A stretch of 64,000 nucleotides of DNA from positions 1-64,000 of the forward strand of contig NZ_LODW01000044.1 of the NCBI RefSeq assembly GCF_002914525.1. The letters are read 5' to 3'. A program made the position numbers and the translations under genes. A model generated the notes under the pieces. The model was not told the DNA's origin and made no database searches. It worked only from the letters and a program-made list of their open reading frames with translations. Shown in pieces: positions 43,949-53,665 of the stretch (positions are counted from its first letter, which is position 1; each line of letters starts with the position of its first letter). The stretch is from Rhizobium hidalgonense (GTDB taxonomy: Bacteria; Pseudomonadota; Alphaproteobacteria; Rhizobiales; Rhizobiaceae).

Positions 43949-46141
43949 ATGCGCAAAGCCCGCAGTGTCTTTATCTGGGCCGTGGTTTCGCTCTGCATGA
44001 TCGTGCTGATCACGTTGCCGGTCAATTTGCAGACGCAGCTCATCACTAGCATCACGGTCGTGACGGTGATGGCGCTGATCAAGATTTTCAAGGGCGAGGG
44101 GACCTGGCGCCTGGTGGCGCTCGCCTTCGGCACCTCGATCGTGCTGCGCTACGTTTATTGGCGCACCACCAATACGCTGCCGCCGGTGAACCAGCCTGAG
44201 AATTTCATTCCGGGCCTGCTGCTCTATCTTGCCGAAATGTATAGCGTCGCGATGCTGGCGCTCAGCCTGTTCATTGTCGCCACGCCGCTGCCGCCGCGCC
44301 CCTCGCGTGCCGCCAATCCCGGGCGTTTGCCGCATGTCGATGTCTTCGTACCGTCCTATAACGAGGATGCCGGGCTTCTCGGCAACACGCTGGCTGCCGC
44401 CAAGGCCATGGATTATCCGGCCGACAAGCTGCATGTCTGGCTGCTCGACGACGGCGGCACCTTGCAGAAGCGTAACTCCGGCAAGTTGCTCGAGGCCCAA
44501 GCGGCGGCCGCCCGCCATATCGAACTGAAGCAGCTTTGCGAAGACCTCGACGTTCACTATCTTACGCGCGACCGCAACGAGCACGCCAAGGCCGGCAATC
44601 TCAACAATGGTATGAAACATTCGACCGGCGAACTGATCGCCGTCTTCGATGCCGATCACGCGCCGGCCCGCGATTTCCTGCTCGAAACCGTCGGTTACTT
44701 CGAAGACGATCCGAAGCTTTTCCTCGTCCAGACCCCGCATTTCTTCATCAATCCCGATCCGCTGGAGCGCAACCTGCGGACCTTCGACAAGATGCCGAGC
44801 GAGAACGAAATGTTCTACGGCATCATCCAGCGCGGCCTTGATAAATGGAACGCTGCCTTCTTCTGCGGCTCGGCCGCGGTCCTGAGCCGCAGGGCGCTTG
44901 AATCCCAGAACGGCTTTTCCGGCGTCAGCATCACCGAAGACTGCGAGACGGCCCTGGCGCTCCACGGCAGCGGCTGGAACAGCATCTATGTCGACAAACC
45001 GCTGATCGCCGGCCTGCAGCCCGCCACCTTCGCAAGTTTCATCGGCCAGCGCAGCCGCTGGGCGCAGGGCATGATGCAGATCCTGCGCTTCCGCTTCCCG
45101 CTGCTGAAGCGCGGCCTGTCGATCCCGCAGCGCCTCTGCTACATGTCCTCCACGCTTTTCTGGCTCTTTCCGTTCCCGCGCACCATCTTCCTGTTTGCGC
45201 CGCTCTTCTATTTGTTCTTCGATCTGGAAATCTTCACCGCCTCCGGCGGCGAATTCCTTGCCTATACGCTGGCCTACATGCTGGTGAACCTGATGATGCA
45301 GAACTACCTCTACGGGTCGTTCCGCTGGCCGTGGATTTCCGAACTCTACGAATATGTCCAGAGCGTGCATCTGCTGCCGGCGGTCGTCTCCGTCATGCTC
45401 AATCCGAGAAAGCCGACCTTCAAGGTCACCGCCAAGGACGAATCGATCGCGGTCAGCCGCCTGTCGGAGATCAGCCGCCCCTTCTTCGTCATCTTTGCGG
45501 TGCAGATCGTCGCGCTCATCATCACTATCTACAGAATCTATGCCGAGCCCTATAAGGCCGACGTCACGCTCGTCGTCGGCGGCTGGAACCTCATCAACCT
45601 GATCATGGCCGGCTGCGCGCTCGGTGTCGTGTCTGAGCGCGGCGAACGCGCCTTGTCTCGCCGCGTACGCGTCAACCGTCGCTGCGAATTCGGCGCCAAC
45701 GGCAAGTGGTATGCCGCTTCGATCGAGGATGTCTCCGTCCATGGCGCCAGGCTTCACATCTTCAACAAGCAACTCGATGAGATGCTGGTCGGCGCCCTCG
45801 GCGAAATCCGCTTCCGGCCTTATAGCGGCGCGGAACTGGAAACCTTGCCGCTCATCGTCCGCAATATCGAGCCGTCAGGCGACATCAGCAATGTCGGCTG
45901 CCAGTACGTGCCGAAAAGCGCGCTCGACCACCGCCTGATCGCCGACTTGATGTTTGCCAACTCAGGCCAGTGGACCGAATTCCAGGCCTCGCGCCGTCAC
46001 AATCCCGGCCTGATCCGTGGCACCATCTGGTTCCTCGGCCTGGCGTTCTACCAGACGAGCCGCGGCCTCATTTACTTCTTCCGCAGCATGCGGCCGGAAC
46101 GGGAAGCCCGGCAGCAGGCAGCAAAGGTCAACGCCGGATGA
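43949..46141 (+). CDS. bcsA: cellulose synthase catalytic subunit (UDP-forming)
   Basis: A 730-residue inner-membrane GT2 enzyme that polymerises UDP-glucose into cellulose. GT2 motifs are all intact: LLDDGG (165-170), DADH at 234-237 (DxD), TED at 329-331 and QRSRW at 367-371. Helices flank the domain (about 8-65, 85-112, 390-560). A C-terminal PilZ domain (about 565-690) has RVRVNRR and EDVSVHG (DxSxxG), so synthesis is probably activated by c-di-GMP. ATG 43949 follows GAAGGAACG. The stop overlaps the bcsB start (ATGA). Confidence 0.96.
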   Translation: MRKARSVFIWAVVSLCMIVLITLPVNLQTQLITSITVVTVMALIKIFKGEGTWRLVALAFGTSIVLRYVYWRTTNTLPPVNQPENFIPGLLLYLAEMYSVAMLALSLFIVATPLPPRPSRAANPGRLPHVDVFVPSYNEDAGLLGNTLAAAKAMDYPADKLHVWLLDDGGTLQKRNSGKLLEAQAAAARHIELKQLCEDLDVHYLTRDRNEHAKAGNLNNGMKHSTGELIAVFDADHAPARDFLLETVGYFEDDPKLFLVQTPHFFINPDPLERNLRTFDKMPSENEMFYGIIQRGLDKWNAAFFCGSAAVLSRRALESQNGFSGVSITEDCETALALHGSGWNSIYVDKPLIAGLQPATFASFIGQRSRWAQGMMQILRFRFPLLKRGLSIPQRLCYMSSTLFWLFPFPRTIFLFAPLFYLFFDLEIFTASGGEFLAYTLAYMLVNLMMQNYLYGSFRWPWISELYEYVQSVHLLPAVVSVMLNPRKPTFKVTAKDESIAVSRLSEISRPFFVIFAVQIVALIITIYRIYAEPYKADVTLVVGGWNLINLIMAGCALGVVSERGERALSRRVRVNRRCEFGANGKWYAASIEDVSVHGARLHIFNKQLDEMLVGALGEIRFRPYSGAELETLPLIVRNIEPSGDISNVGCQYVPKSALDHRLIADLMFANSGQWTEFQASRRHNPGLIRGTIWFLGLAFYQTSRGLIYFFRSMRPEREARQQAAKVNAG

Positions 46142-48594
46142 GAAGCATCGTCGCCGCCTCGCTTCTGCTGCTGAATGCCTCCGTCTTCGCCCAGGCGCAG
46201 ACGGCACCTTTCGACATGTCCGGCGAGCGGCCGCCCGGCGTCTCCGTTACTCCGAGATTGACACCGCCAGTGCCGCCGGCAGCGACCGCGCCGGTTCCGG
46301 TCACGCCTCCGGTTTCCGTGTTGCCGGCACCTGCACCCCAGGCCGCTCCCGCTCCTGCACCAGTCCCCCCGGCAATCTCCGTTCAGCCGCAGCCGCCCGC
46401 GCTGCAGCCAGCCGCGGCGGCAAATACGGCTCTGGTTCAGCGCGCCGGCAGTGTCCGTCGCTATGTGGTGCCCTTTTCGAAGCTCGGTCTCAGCGGCGAA
46501 TATGACCGGCGGTCATGGTCCGTCTATCTGACGCCGGAACAAGCGGCAGCCAAGGCGAGCTTCACCTTCGCCTATCAGAATTCGATCGTCGTCGCGCCCG
46601 AGGCCTCGGCGCTGACAGTCTATCTCAATAATCGCCCGATCGGCCAGCAGCGGGTCGGCTCGCCGGACGGCCTGTCGGCCGTCACCTTCGAGGTTCCGCC
46701 AGGCCTGCTGCAGCCGGGCGCCAATGTCGTCACCTTTGAAGCCGCTCAGCGCCACCGCACCGATTGCAGCATCCAGTCCACCTATGAATTGTGGTCGAAT
46801 ATCGATCCGGCCGGAACCTATTTGAGTTTTGCCGGCAGTGATGCCGCGGAGCCGGCGAGCGCCGATGCTATCCGCGCCATCGGCGTCGACGGCGCCGGCA
46901 AGACCGAGTTCGACATCGTCGTCCCGGCGCTGGAGCAGCCGGGCACCACCAAGCCGCTGCTGCGGCTGGCGCAGGGCCTGTCTGTGCTGAGCAGCATGCC
47001 GAACCAGATCTTCGCCTTCAGCACCTCCTCGCTTCCGGCCGGCGGGCCCGGTAAGCTCAGCGTACTCGTCGGCACCGCGGCGGAACTGCGGCCGCTCTTT
47101 CCCGGCTTGCCGCCCGGCGCCGAAAGTGCGGCACTCGCCACTTTCGTCACCAATCCGGGCAGCGGCTCGCCGGTGCTTCTGATCAGCGGCCCCTCCTGGC
47201 AGGCGGTCTCCTCGGCGATCGATACCATCGTCTCGCCGACGGACAGATCCGCAGATGTCCGCCGCGACGCGCTGACCACCGAGCGCTGGAGCGCGCCGAA
47301 TGCGCCGCTGATCTTTTCCGATACGAACATCGCTTTGTCTCAGCTTGGCGTGAAGACCACCGAATTCTCCGGCCGGCGGTTGCGGACCAGCTTCAATCTT
47401 GCCGTGCCGGCGGATTTTTACGCCAATGCCTATGGCGAGGCGAAGGTGTTGCTCGACGCCGCCTATACCCACAACGTTCTGCCCGGCAGTCACATCGATA
47501 TCTACGTCAACGACAATATCGCCTCCACCGTGCCGATCACCACGACAACGGGCGGTATCCTGCGCCATCTGCCGATCCGCGTGACGATGCGGCACGTCAA
47601 GCCCGGCCTGAATACGGTGGCGATCGAGGCGATCCTGATGACCAAGGACGATGCGGCTTGCGCGCCGGGCGCCACCGCCGCCGCCAACCCCCGCTTTGCC
47701 CTGTTCGATACCTCCGAGCTGCACATGCCGGATTTCGCCCGTGTCGGTCAGCGGCCAAATCTGGCTGCCATGGCCGGCACCGCCTATCCCTACGGTCGTT
47801 CCACGGAGCCGATGCCGCTGTTCATCGACCGTGTCGATGCCGACACGCTTTCGGCCGCCGCCACCCTGCTTGGCCAGATGGCGATCATGGCCGGCCATCC
47901 GATCCCTGTGGAAACAGTCGCCTCGCCGAATACGATCGGCGATCGTGACGCCATCTTCATCGGTTCCATCTCGCAGATGCCGACAACCGCGCTGTCGCAG
48001 ACCAATATATCAACGGCGAGCCAGGCCTCGTGGCGTCCGGTGACGGATGCGCAGACGGGTGTCGTCGACACCGGTACGGCCTTCGAGGAATGGAATTCCA
48101 AGGTCAGTGGCGGTGTCTTGCGCAGTCGGATGACCGCTTTCCGCGAGTGGCTGTGGCGCAATTTCGATATATCCCGCAGTTCGCTGCAATTCGCGCCGGG
48201 CGCCGAAGAAATCTTTACGCCGCCCAACACCGCCTCGCTTCTGGTGGCCCAGGGCTCCAGCCCGGCGGGAGCAGGCTCCTGGACCGTGGTGGCGGCGCCA
48301 TCGGCGAAGGATTTGCGCGAAGGGGTGGAGGTTCTGACCTCGCAGCTGAACTGGCCGCAAATATCAGGCCACATCACCACCTATTCCAGCAAGACCGGCA
48401 AGATCGAGGCGGTGCCGGTCACCCGTTTTGATTTCGTGCCGTCGACACCCTGGTCGATCGCCAACTACCGCCTGATCGCCGCTAACTGGTTGTCGACGAA
48501 TATCCTCTCTTATGCCTCGCTGCTCGTCGTCTTCGTGCTCCTGATCGGTGTCACCACGTCGAAGATGCTCAAAAAGCTGGGCCGGTCGAAATGA
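46138..48594 (+). CDS. bcsB: cellulose synthase regulatory/periplasmic subunit
   Basis: An 818-residue periplasmic partner of BcsA that guides the glucan and anchors by one C-terminal helix (STNILSYASLLVVFVLLIGV, about 790-812). The N-terminal signal peptide ends near ASVFAQA (20); a proline/alanine-rich linker (30-85) is unusual in length. Two carbohydrate-binding-like repeats follow. ATG 46138 within the bcsA stop is chosen; the open frame reaches 45970 but overlaps bcsA. The next start also overlaps its stop (ATGA). Confidence 0.94.
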   Translation: MRSIVAASLLLLNASVFAQAQTAPFDMSGERPPGVSVTPRLTPPVPPAATAPVPVTPPVSVLPAPAPQAAPAPAPVPPAISVQPQPPALQPAAAANTALVQRAGSVRRYVVPFSKLGLSGEYDRRSWSVYLTPEQAAAKASFTFAYQNSIVVAPEASALTVYLNNRPIGQQRVGSPDGLSAVTFEVPPGLLQPGANVVTFEAAQRHRTDCSIQSTYELWSNIDPAGTYLSFAGSDAAEPASADAIRAIGVDGAGKTEFDIVVPALEQPGTTKPLLRLAQGLSVLSSMPNQIFAFSTSSLPAGGPGKLSVLVGTAAELRPLFPGLPPGAESAALATFVTNPGSGSPVLLISGPSWQAVSSAIDTIVSPTDRSADVRRDALTTERWSAPNAPLIFSDTNIALSQLGVKTTEFSGRRLRTSFNLAVPADFYANAYGEAKVLLDAAYTHNVLPGSHIDIYVNDNIASTVPITTTTGGILRHLPIRVTMRHVKPGLNTVAIEAILMTKDDAACAPGATAAANPRFALFDTSELHMPDFARVGQRPNLAAMAGTAYPYGRSTEPMPLFIDRVDADTLSAAATLLGQMAIMAGHPIPVETVASPNTIGDRDAIFIGSISQMPTTALSQTNISTASQASWRPVTDAQTGVVDTGTAFEEWNSKVSGGVLRSRMTAFREWLWRNFDISRSSLQFAPGAEEIFTPPNTASLLVAQGSSPAGAGSWTVVAAPSAKDLREGVEVLTSQLNWPQISGHITTYSSKTGKIEAVPVTRFDFVPSTPWSIANYRLIAANWLSTNILSYASLLVVFVLLIGVTTSKMLKKLGRSK

Positions 48595-49634
48595 GGCGGT
48601 GGCGCGCGTTCCTGCTGGCGGCAACGGTCGCGATTGCACCGGGCCTGCCCGCCACTGCGCAGCAGGCGATGATCAATGCCGGCGCATGGTCGGCCTACAA
48701 GGCGAAGTTTCTCGATCCGACCGGCCGCATCGTCGACAACGGCAACGGCAACATCAGCCACAGCGAAGGGCAGGGCTATGGCCTGCTGCTCGCCTACCTC
48801 GCAGCAAGCCCCGCCGATTTCGAGCAGATCTGGTATTTTACCCGCACCGAGTTGCTGTTGCGCGACGATGGCCTGGCCGTCTGGAAATGGGATCCGAACG
48901 TCAAGCCGCACGTGGCCGACACCAACAATGCCACCGATGGCGACATGTTGATCGCCTATGCGCTGGCGCTGGCCGGAACGACCTGGAAACGGGAAGACTA
49001 TATCCTCGCTGCCTCCCGCATGGCGCAGGCACTGCTTGCCGAAACCGTCGGCAGCTCGCAGGGCCGCACCTTGCTGATGCCGGGGACCGAAGGTTTTACC
49101 GGCAGCGACCGCGACGATGGTCCCGTTGTAAACCCATCCTACTGGATTTATGAGGCGATCCCGGTGATGTCAGCGCTCGCTCCGTCGGACGCCTGGCAAA
49201 AACTGTCGGACGACGGCGTGGAACTATTGAAGACGATGCAATTCGGCCCGCGCAAGCTGCCTGCCGAATGGGTGAGCCTGCACGACAAGCCGCGGCCGGC
49301 AGAGGGGTTCGATGCCGAATTCTCATATAACGCCATCCGCATCCCGCTCTATCTCGCGCGGGGCGGCATCACCGACAAGGCGCTGCTCATCCGCCTGCAA
49401 AAGGGGATGTCGCAAGACGGCGTTCCCGCCACCATCGACCTGACCACCGGCCGGCCGAAGACCGTTCTGTCGGACCCCGGTTATCGAATTGTTAACGATG
49501 TTGTGGCCTGTGTTGTCGATGGGACCAAGCTGCCGAACTCGGCGCTGCAGTTTGCCCCCGCACTCTATTATCCGTCCACCCTTCAACTGCTGGGGCTGGC
49601 CTATATCGGGGAGAAGCATCCAGAGTGTCTGTGA
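48591..49634 (+). CDS. bcsZ: endo-1,4-beta-glucanase (GH8)
   Basis: A 347-residue periplasmic endoglucanase required for proper cellulose assembly in other systems (CelC in rhizobia). Signal peptide about 1-24 (ATAQQA). Catalytic acid E59 is in SEGQGYG and the base/aspartate D116 in NNATDGDM; both are GH8 hallmarks. It overlaps bcsB by four bases and the next gene by ten. CelC2 of R. leguminosarum, involved in root-hair infection, is of this family; orthology is inferred. Confidence 0.94.
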   Translation: MRRWRAFLLAATVAIAPGLPATAQQAMINAGAWSAYKAKFLDPTGRIVDNGNGNISHSEGQGYGLLLAYLAASPADFEQIWYFTRTELLLRDDGLAVWKWDPNVKPHVADTNNATDGDMLIAYALALAGTTWKREDYILAASRMAQALLAETVGSSQGRTLLMPGTEGFTGSDRDDGPVVNPSYWIYEAIPVMSALAPSDAWQKLSDDGVELLKTMQFGPRKLPAEWVSLHDKPRPAEGFDAEFSYNAIRIPLYLARGGITDKALLIRLQKGMSQDGVPATIDLTTGRPKTVLSDPGYRIVNDVVACVVDGTKLPNSALQFAPALYYPSTLQLLGLAYIGEKHPECL

Positions 49635-52006
49635 AGTCTTCTCTCGTGGCGGTTTCAGCGGCAGTGGTGGTGGCGAGCCTCGTCACCGGGCTGAAAGACC
49701 GTGCCGCGCTGCAGGAAAAGTTCGGCCTTGGCTCGGCCGGCAAGCCGGCGCCGGAGCTGATGATGATGGGCCGCATCAAGCCGACCGAGGCTGCCGGTAA
49801 TTCCGAATTCAATGCGCAGCTTGTCGCCGACAAGATCGAGGCGATCACGTCCCCGCCGCCGTCAGCATCGGATACTTCAGATCCAAATGTTGTCGCGCAG
49901 CAGCCCGCACCGCTGCCATCAGCCGCGCCTCAAGCTGCGACCCCTTTTGCGCCTCAGCCGGCGCCGATCACGCCTCCCATCGTGTCCGAGACGCCGGCGC
50001 CGCAGCAGGCCGCCGCCCCGACGCAGCCTGCCGTCGACGAAAGCGCGCTTCGTTATTTCGCCAGCCGCGGCGACAAGGTGCGCCTCCAGGCTGAGATCTC
50101 CCGCCTTCAGGCGCTCTACCCGAATTGGGTTCCGCCGGCCGATCCGCTCGCCGTGCCGCAAAACGGCGACAAACAGCTGGAGGCCATGTGGCAGCTTTAT
50201 TCCGACGGCCGCTATGCCGAGCTGCGCAAGGCGATCGCCGACCGTCAGGCAGCCGATGCCGGATGGCAGCCGCCAGCCGATCTGCTCGACCGGCTCGATG
50301 TCGCCGAGGCCCGCGCCCGCCTCATCAACGCTTCCGACCTCAAGCAATATGCGACGGTGGTCGATATCGCCGCAACAACCCCGAGCCTCCTCACCTGCAG
50401 CGAGGTCGATGTCCTCTGGCGTGTCGCCGAAGCCTTCATCCAGACGAAGAGGGAGCAGCGCGGCCAGGACGCCTACAACTATATCCTGAAGAACTGCCCC
50501 AATCCGGCCGAGCGGCAGGCGACCGTCGAAAAGGCCTCGACACTGCTTGCCTACCAGCCGATGCAGGCGCTGCTTGCGCTGGAAAGACCGGCGTCCGACG
50601 GCAGTAGGGAATTCGAGGCGATCCGCGACAACCTCGCCCGACGCTTCATCGCCGAAGGCAATGACGATCCGAAGCTCGCCATCGCGCCCGATTACGTCGC
50701 CCGCCTCGAAAAACTCGCCGGGACCGAGGGACTTGCCTCGGATGCGCTGCTGCTCGGCTGGTACCAGCTTCGCCGCAACAATGATGCCGAGGCGGAGAAG
50801 TGGTTTCGCGCCGCCCGAGCCAAGCAGGATACTGCCGCCGCTTCGCAGGGGCTGGCGCTGGCGCTGATCGCCCGCAAGGCGCCTGAGGAAGCCGAGGACG
50901 TGATGTTCCGCTGGCGTGCCGATTCCGACGACGCGAGTGCCACCTATCTCGCGGCGACCGCCAATCTGATGGCGCTGCAGCCGCCGGCTGAACTCGCCGA
51001 AGACGTGCTGCATCGCATCGCCGCCGAGGTTATTGCCCGGAAATATGTGCCGACGGCGCAGCAGTTCGGCTGGTATGCCCGCTCGCTCAACCAGTTCCAG
51101 ACCGCCGCGCGCTGGTTTGAGACCGCGCTGGTCTGGAAACCCGATGACGAGCCGTCGGCCTATGGCCTTGTCGTCACGCGCGAACAGCTGAGCGACCGCA
51201 AGGGTGTGCTCGACCTGCAGCGCGCCTGGGCCGGACGCTCGGACCGGATCACCAATCTCGAAGACACCTCCTCGCTGATACCGAATGCGCGCGTCCTGCC
51301 GCCGGAGAAGGGCGCACTTGCCCCGCAGCAACCGGCTCAGCCGACACAGCCGGCGCAACGCCCTGCTACGGCAAACGAGCCGCTTCCAGATGAACGCCAG
51401 CTGCAGCCGGGGCCTGACGTCGCCGTTCGCCCGGCAAGGCCGGCGATGCAGACGGTGACGGTTGCGCGCGGTCCGCGCCAGACACGCGGCTGCTCGACGA
51501 CCATCGATGCGGCCCAGCTCAGCCGGGCCAATGCGCTGTCGCGCGGCTGGTGCCTGATGGATATCAATCGGCCGATGGAGGCGATCTCGGCCTTCGAGAC
51601 GGCATTGCAGAGCCCGGTCCGCAAGGACCGTGAAGACGCAGCCTACGGCCAGAGCCTTGCCTATCTGCGCGCCGGCCTCTCCAGCAACGCCGCCGTTGCC
51701 GCCACCAAGGCGCCGCAGAACCGCCAGCGGGCCGCCGAGCTCCAGATGGCGATCCTCGCCGACCGCGCGCTTTCGGCCTTCGACGCCGGGCGTTATCGCG
51801 AAACTCTGATCTATCTCGATCAGCGCGCCCAGCTGCAGCAGGAACGCATCGACCTGATGGTTCTGCGCGGCTACAGCTACTTCAATCTCAAAATGTATGG
51901 CGATGCGACCCGTATCTTTGAAGCCGCTGCCGCGACCGGCAGCCGCGACGCCGCACGCGGTCTGGCCGACGTTCGCAACGTCACCCACCCTGATGTCAAT
52001 GACTAG
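49625..52006 (+). CDS. tetratricopeptide-repeat protein of the cellulose operon
   Basis: A 793-residue protein starting at GTG 49625, overlapping bcsZ. Residues 4-22 form one N-terminal helix (signal or anchor). Residues 55-120 are proline-rich. The rest is helical with TPR-like repeats (SDGRYAELRKAIADRQA; DAEAEKWFRAARAKQDTAAASQGLALALIARKAPEEAE; PMEAISAFETALQSP; YFNLKMYGDATRIFEAAAATGSRDAARGLA). No C-terminal beta-barrel is visible, so it resembles only the TPR part of BcsC. A periplasmic scaffold role in export is likely but unproven. Its TAG lies inside a perfect palindrome. Confidence 0.8.
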   Translation: MSVKSSLVAVSAAVVVASLVTGLKDRAALQEKFGLGSAGKPAPELMMMGRIKPTEAAGNSEFNAQLVADKIEAITSPPPSASDTSDPNVVAQQPAPLPSAAPQAATPFAPQPAPITPPIVSETPAPQQAAAPTQPAVDESALRYFASRGDKVRLQAEISRLQALYPNWVPPADPLAVPQNGDKQLEAMWQLYSDGRYAELRKAIADRQAADAGWQPPADLLDRLDVAEARARLINASDLKQYATVVDIAATTPSLLTCSEVDVLWRVAEAFIQTKREQRGQDAYNYILKNCPNPAERQATVEKASTLLAYQPMQALLALERPASDGSREFEAIRDNLARRFIAEGNDDPKLAIAPDYVARLEKLAGTEGLASDALLLGWYQLRRNNDAEAEKWFRAARAKQDTAAASQGLALALIARKAPEEAEDVMFRWRADSDDASATYLAATANLMALQPPAELAEDVLHRIAAEVIARKYVPTAQQFGWYARSLNQFQTAARWFETALVWKPDDEPSAYGLVVTREQLSDRKGVLDLQRAWAGRSDRITNLEDTSSLIPNARVLPPEKGALAPQQPAQPTQPAQRPATANEPLPDERQLQPGPDVAVRPARPAMQTVTVARGPRQTRGCSTTIDAAQLSRANALSRGWCLMDINRPMEAISAFETALQSPVRKDREDAAYGQSLAYLRAGLSSNAAVAATKAPQNRQRAAELQMAILADRALSAFDAGRYRETLIYLDQRAQLQQERIDLMVLRGYSYFNLKMYGDATRIFEAAAATGSRDAARGLADVRNVTHPDVND

Positions 52007-52032
52007 CGTTGACGTCGACGTCAACGCTAGTC
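52001..52032. terminator. perfect 32-bp palindrome at the end of the cellulose operon
   Basis: GACTAGCGTTGACGTC and its exact reverse complement are joined without a spacer, centre GTCGAC. With a wobble pair the stem extends to about 51994-52039. It includes the stop codon of the TPR gene. No T tract follows. It may act as a terminator or processing hairpin, or as a protein-binding dyad. Confidence 0.6.
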
Positions 52033-52107
52033 GTTGACGCCGACGCCGCTCTCCGCTACTCGCCTGTGCAGGGGTCACCCCGGCCTCGCACCCGCAAGGA
52101 AACGCCC

Positions 52108-52776
52108 GTGCCCGCTCCCCACGATATCCTCGACAAATCGTATGACGCCTTCCTTTTCGACATGGACGGAACGCTGCTGAATTCCATCGCCGTCGTCGAA
52201 CGCGTCTGGAGCGAGTGGGCAAGGCGCCACGGCTTCGAACCGGAAGTCTTCCTGAAGACGATCCACGGCATCCGCGCTTCCGACGTCATTCGCGGGCTCG
52301 GCCTGGCAGGCGTCGATCCGGCCCATGAGGCGGACCTGCTGCTCGCCGAGGAGATGGAGGATGTCTCAGGCATCGTTGAAATTCCCGGTGCCATCCGCTT
52401 CCTCTCCGCCATTGCCGACGGCAAATGGGCGATCGTCACCTCCGCACCGATCGAGCTCGCCAGACGCCGCATGGCTGCAGCCGGCATCCCGATGCCGACG
52501 GTCATCGTCAGCGGCCAGGAGGTCAAATCCGGTAAGCCCAGTCCCGAAGGCTATCTGCTCGGCGCCAGCCGCCTGGGTGTTGATCCCTTGAAATGCCTCG
52601 TTTTCGAAGACGCTGTCGCCGGCATCCTCGCGGGCGAGGCCGCCGGCGCCGATGTCACGGTCATTACCGAAACCCATGCCACCCCCTTCGAAACCCCGCA
52701 TTTCTCCATCGCCAACTACCAGGCATGGCAGCCCGGCCAGACCGGCGAAGGCCAGTTGAAGCTCATCGCGATCTGA
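52108..52776 (+). CDS. HAD-superfamily sugar-phosphatase-like hydrolase
   Basis: A 222-residue HAD-IA phosphatase. Motif I is FLFDMDGTLLNS (nucleophile Asp then DxDGT), motif II the Ser/Thr in IVTSAP near 112, motif III/IV K in KSGKPSPEGY and CLVFEDAVAGI near 165. This resembles GPP/2-deoxyglucose-6-phosphatase-type sugar phosphatases. GTG 52108 with CAAGGAAAC as ribosome site is chosen; the frame is open to 52009 but crosses the palindrome. Substrate unknown; a link to cellulose metabolism is only positional. Confidence 0.88.
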   Translation: MPAPHDILDKSYDAFLFDMDGTLLNSIAVVERVWSEWARRHGFEPEVFLKTIHGIRASDVIRGLGLAGVDPAHEADLLLAEEMEDVSGIVEIPGAIRFLSAIADGKWAIVTSAPIELARRRMAAAGIPMPTVIVSGQEVKSGKPSPEGYLLGASRLGVDPLKCLVFEDAVAGILAGEAAGADVTVITETHATPFETPHFSIANYQAWQPGQTGEGQLKLIAI

Positions 52777-52823
52777 CCAATCCGATAAACCACCTGCTTT
52801 TTGTCGGAGGCGAGTTTTTTCCG

Positions 52824-52852
52824 CTTGCATTGCACGCGCCGAAAAACTAAAC
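52824..52852 (+). promoter_or_regulatory. putative tRNA-Pro promoter
   Basis: CTTGCA (52824-52829) and CTAAAC (52847-52852) match the rhizobial -35/-10 consensus (CTTGAC / CTATAT) at five and four positions with a 17-base spacer, 22 bases upstream of the tRNA. Confidence 0.5.
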
Positions 52853-52874
52853 GAAGCAAGCCGTTTCGGCAGGT

Positions 52875-52951
<77 letters not shown>

Positions 52952-53032
52952 TTTATCCCCTTGAAATCCAGTCAGAACATCACGTTTCGTGTGGCGGCCG
53001 CTCTCGCGGTCAGTGCGGAGAACGGTGAATGT

Positions 53033-53665
53033 TCAGTGCGGTTTCTGGGCAATCGCGATCATCGATTTGGCCAGCAGCGGAATCCTCCCGACATATTCGA
53101 AGTCGACCTCTTCGAAACCTGTTTCGTGCAGAAGCGTGCTCAGCGTTCCCGGAGACCAGAATTTGATGTGGCCATGGTCCTTGAGAGGCATGAAATGGTC
53201 GTCCATCTTTCCGCTCACGGCCAAGGCCAGATTTTTCCAGTAACCGTGAAAAGGCGTCGACATGACCGCGATGCCGCCGGGCTTCACCAGGTCGTACATG
53301 GTGGCCGAGAATGCCTTGGGGTCATAAACGTGCTCCACGACCTCGAGGCTGATCACCGCATCGAAGGTGCCGTACCGGCTGGAGAGATCTTCGTAACCGG
53401 AGCCGATTTCCAGCGGCAGATCCGGGTGGGCCGTTCTCGCTTTTGCGATACCGTCCTCGGAGGGATCGACACCGATTACATCATAGCCCTTTCGGGCAAG
53501 CACGGCTGCAGCACCGCCGGCACCGCAACCAAGGTCGAAGACCGACGTTTCGTTTGCTTCCTGAAAACTATTCTCAAGAACATCGACAACAGCCGGCAAG
53601 ATATAGGAATGGGCGGTCGCCGGTCTGGCATGCATATAGGTCGTTGCGTCTAGTTCGATAGACAT
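53033..53665 (-). CDS. class I SAM-dependent methyltransferase
   Basis: A 210-residue methyltransferase. SAM motif I is VFDLGCGAGGAAAVLARKGYDVIGVDPS (near 43-68), motif II region FDAVISLEVVEHVYD near 100 and motif III KPGGIAVMSTP near 130. It most resembles UbiG-like/bifunctional small-molecule methyltransferases and polysaccharide-associated ones; substrate unknown. ATG 53665 is preceded by AGGAG. An exact 11-bp tandem duplication lies just upstream (53676-53697). Confidence 0.85.
   Translation of the reverse strand: MSIELDATTYMHARPATAHSYILPAVVDVLENSFQEANETSVFDLGCGAGGAAAVLARKGYDVIGVDPSEDGIAKARTAHPDLPLEIGSGYEDLSSRYGTFDAVISLEVVEHVYDPKAFSATMYDLVKPGGIAVMSTPFHGYWKNLALAVSGKMDDHFMPLKDHGHIKFWSPGTLSTLLHETGFEEVDFEYVGRIPLLAKSMIAIAQKPH

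Noticed and set aside
49919..52222. 767-codon minus-strand frame opposite the TPR gene
   Set aside because: Arg/Gly-rich antisense text; the plus-strand frame has the operon context and repeat structure.
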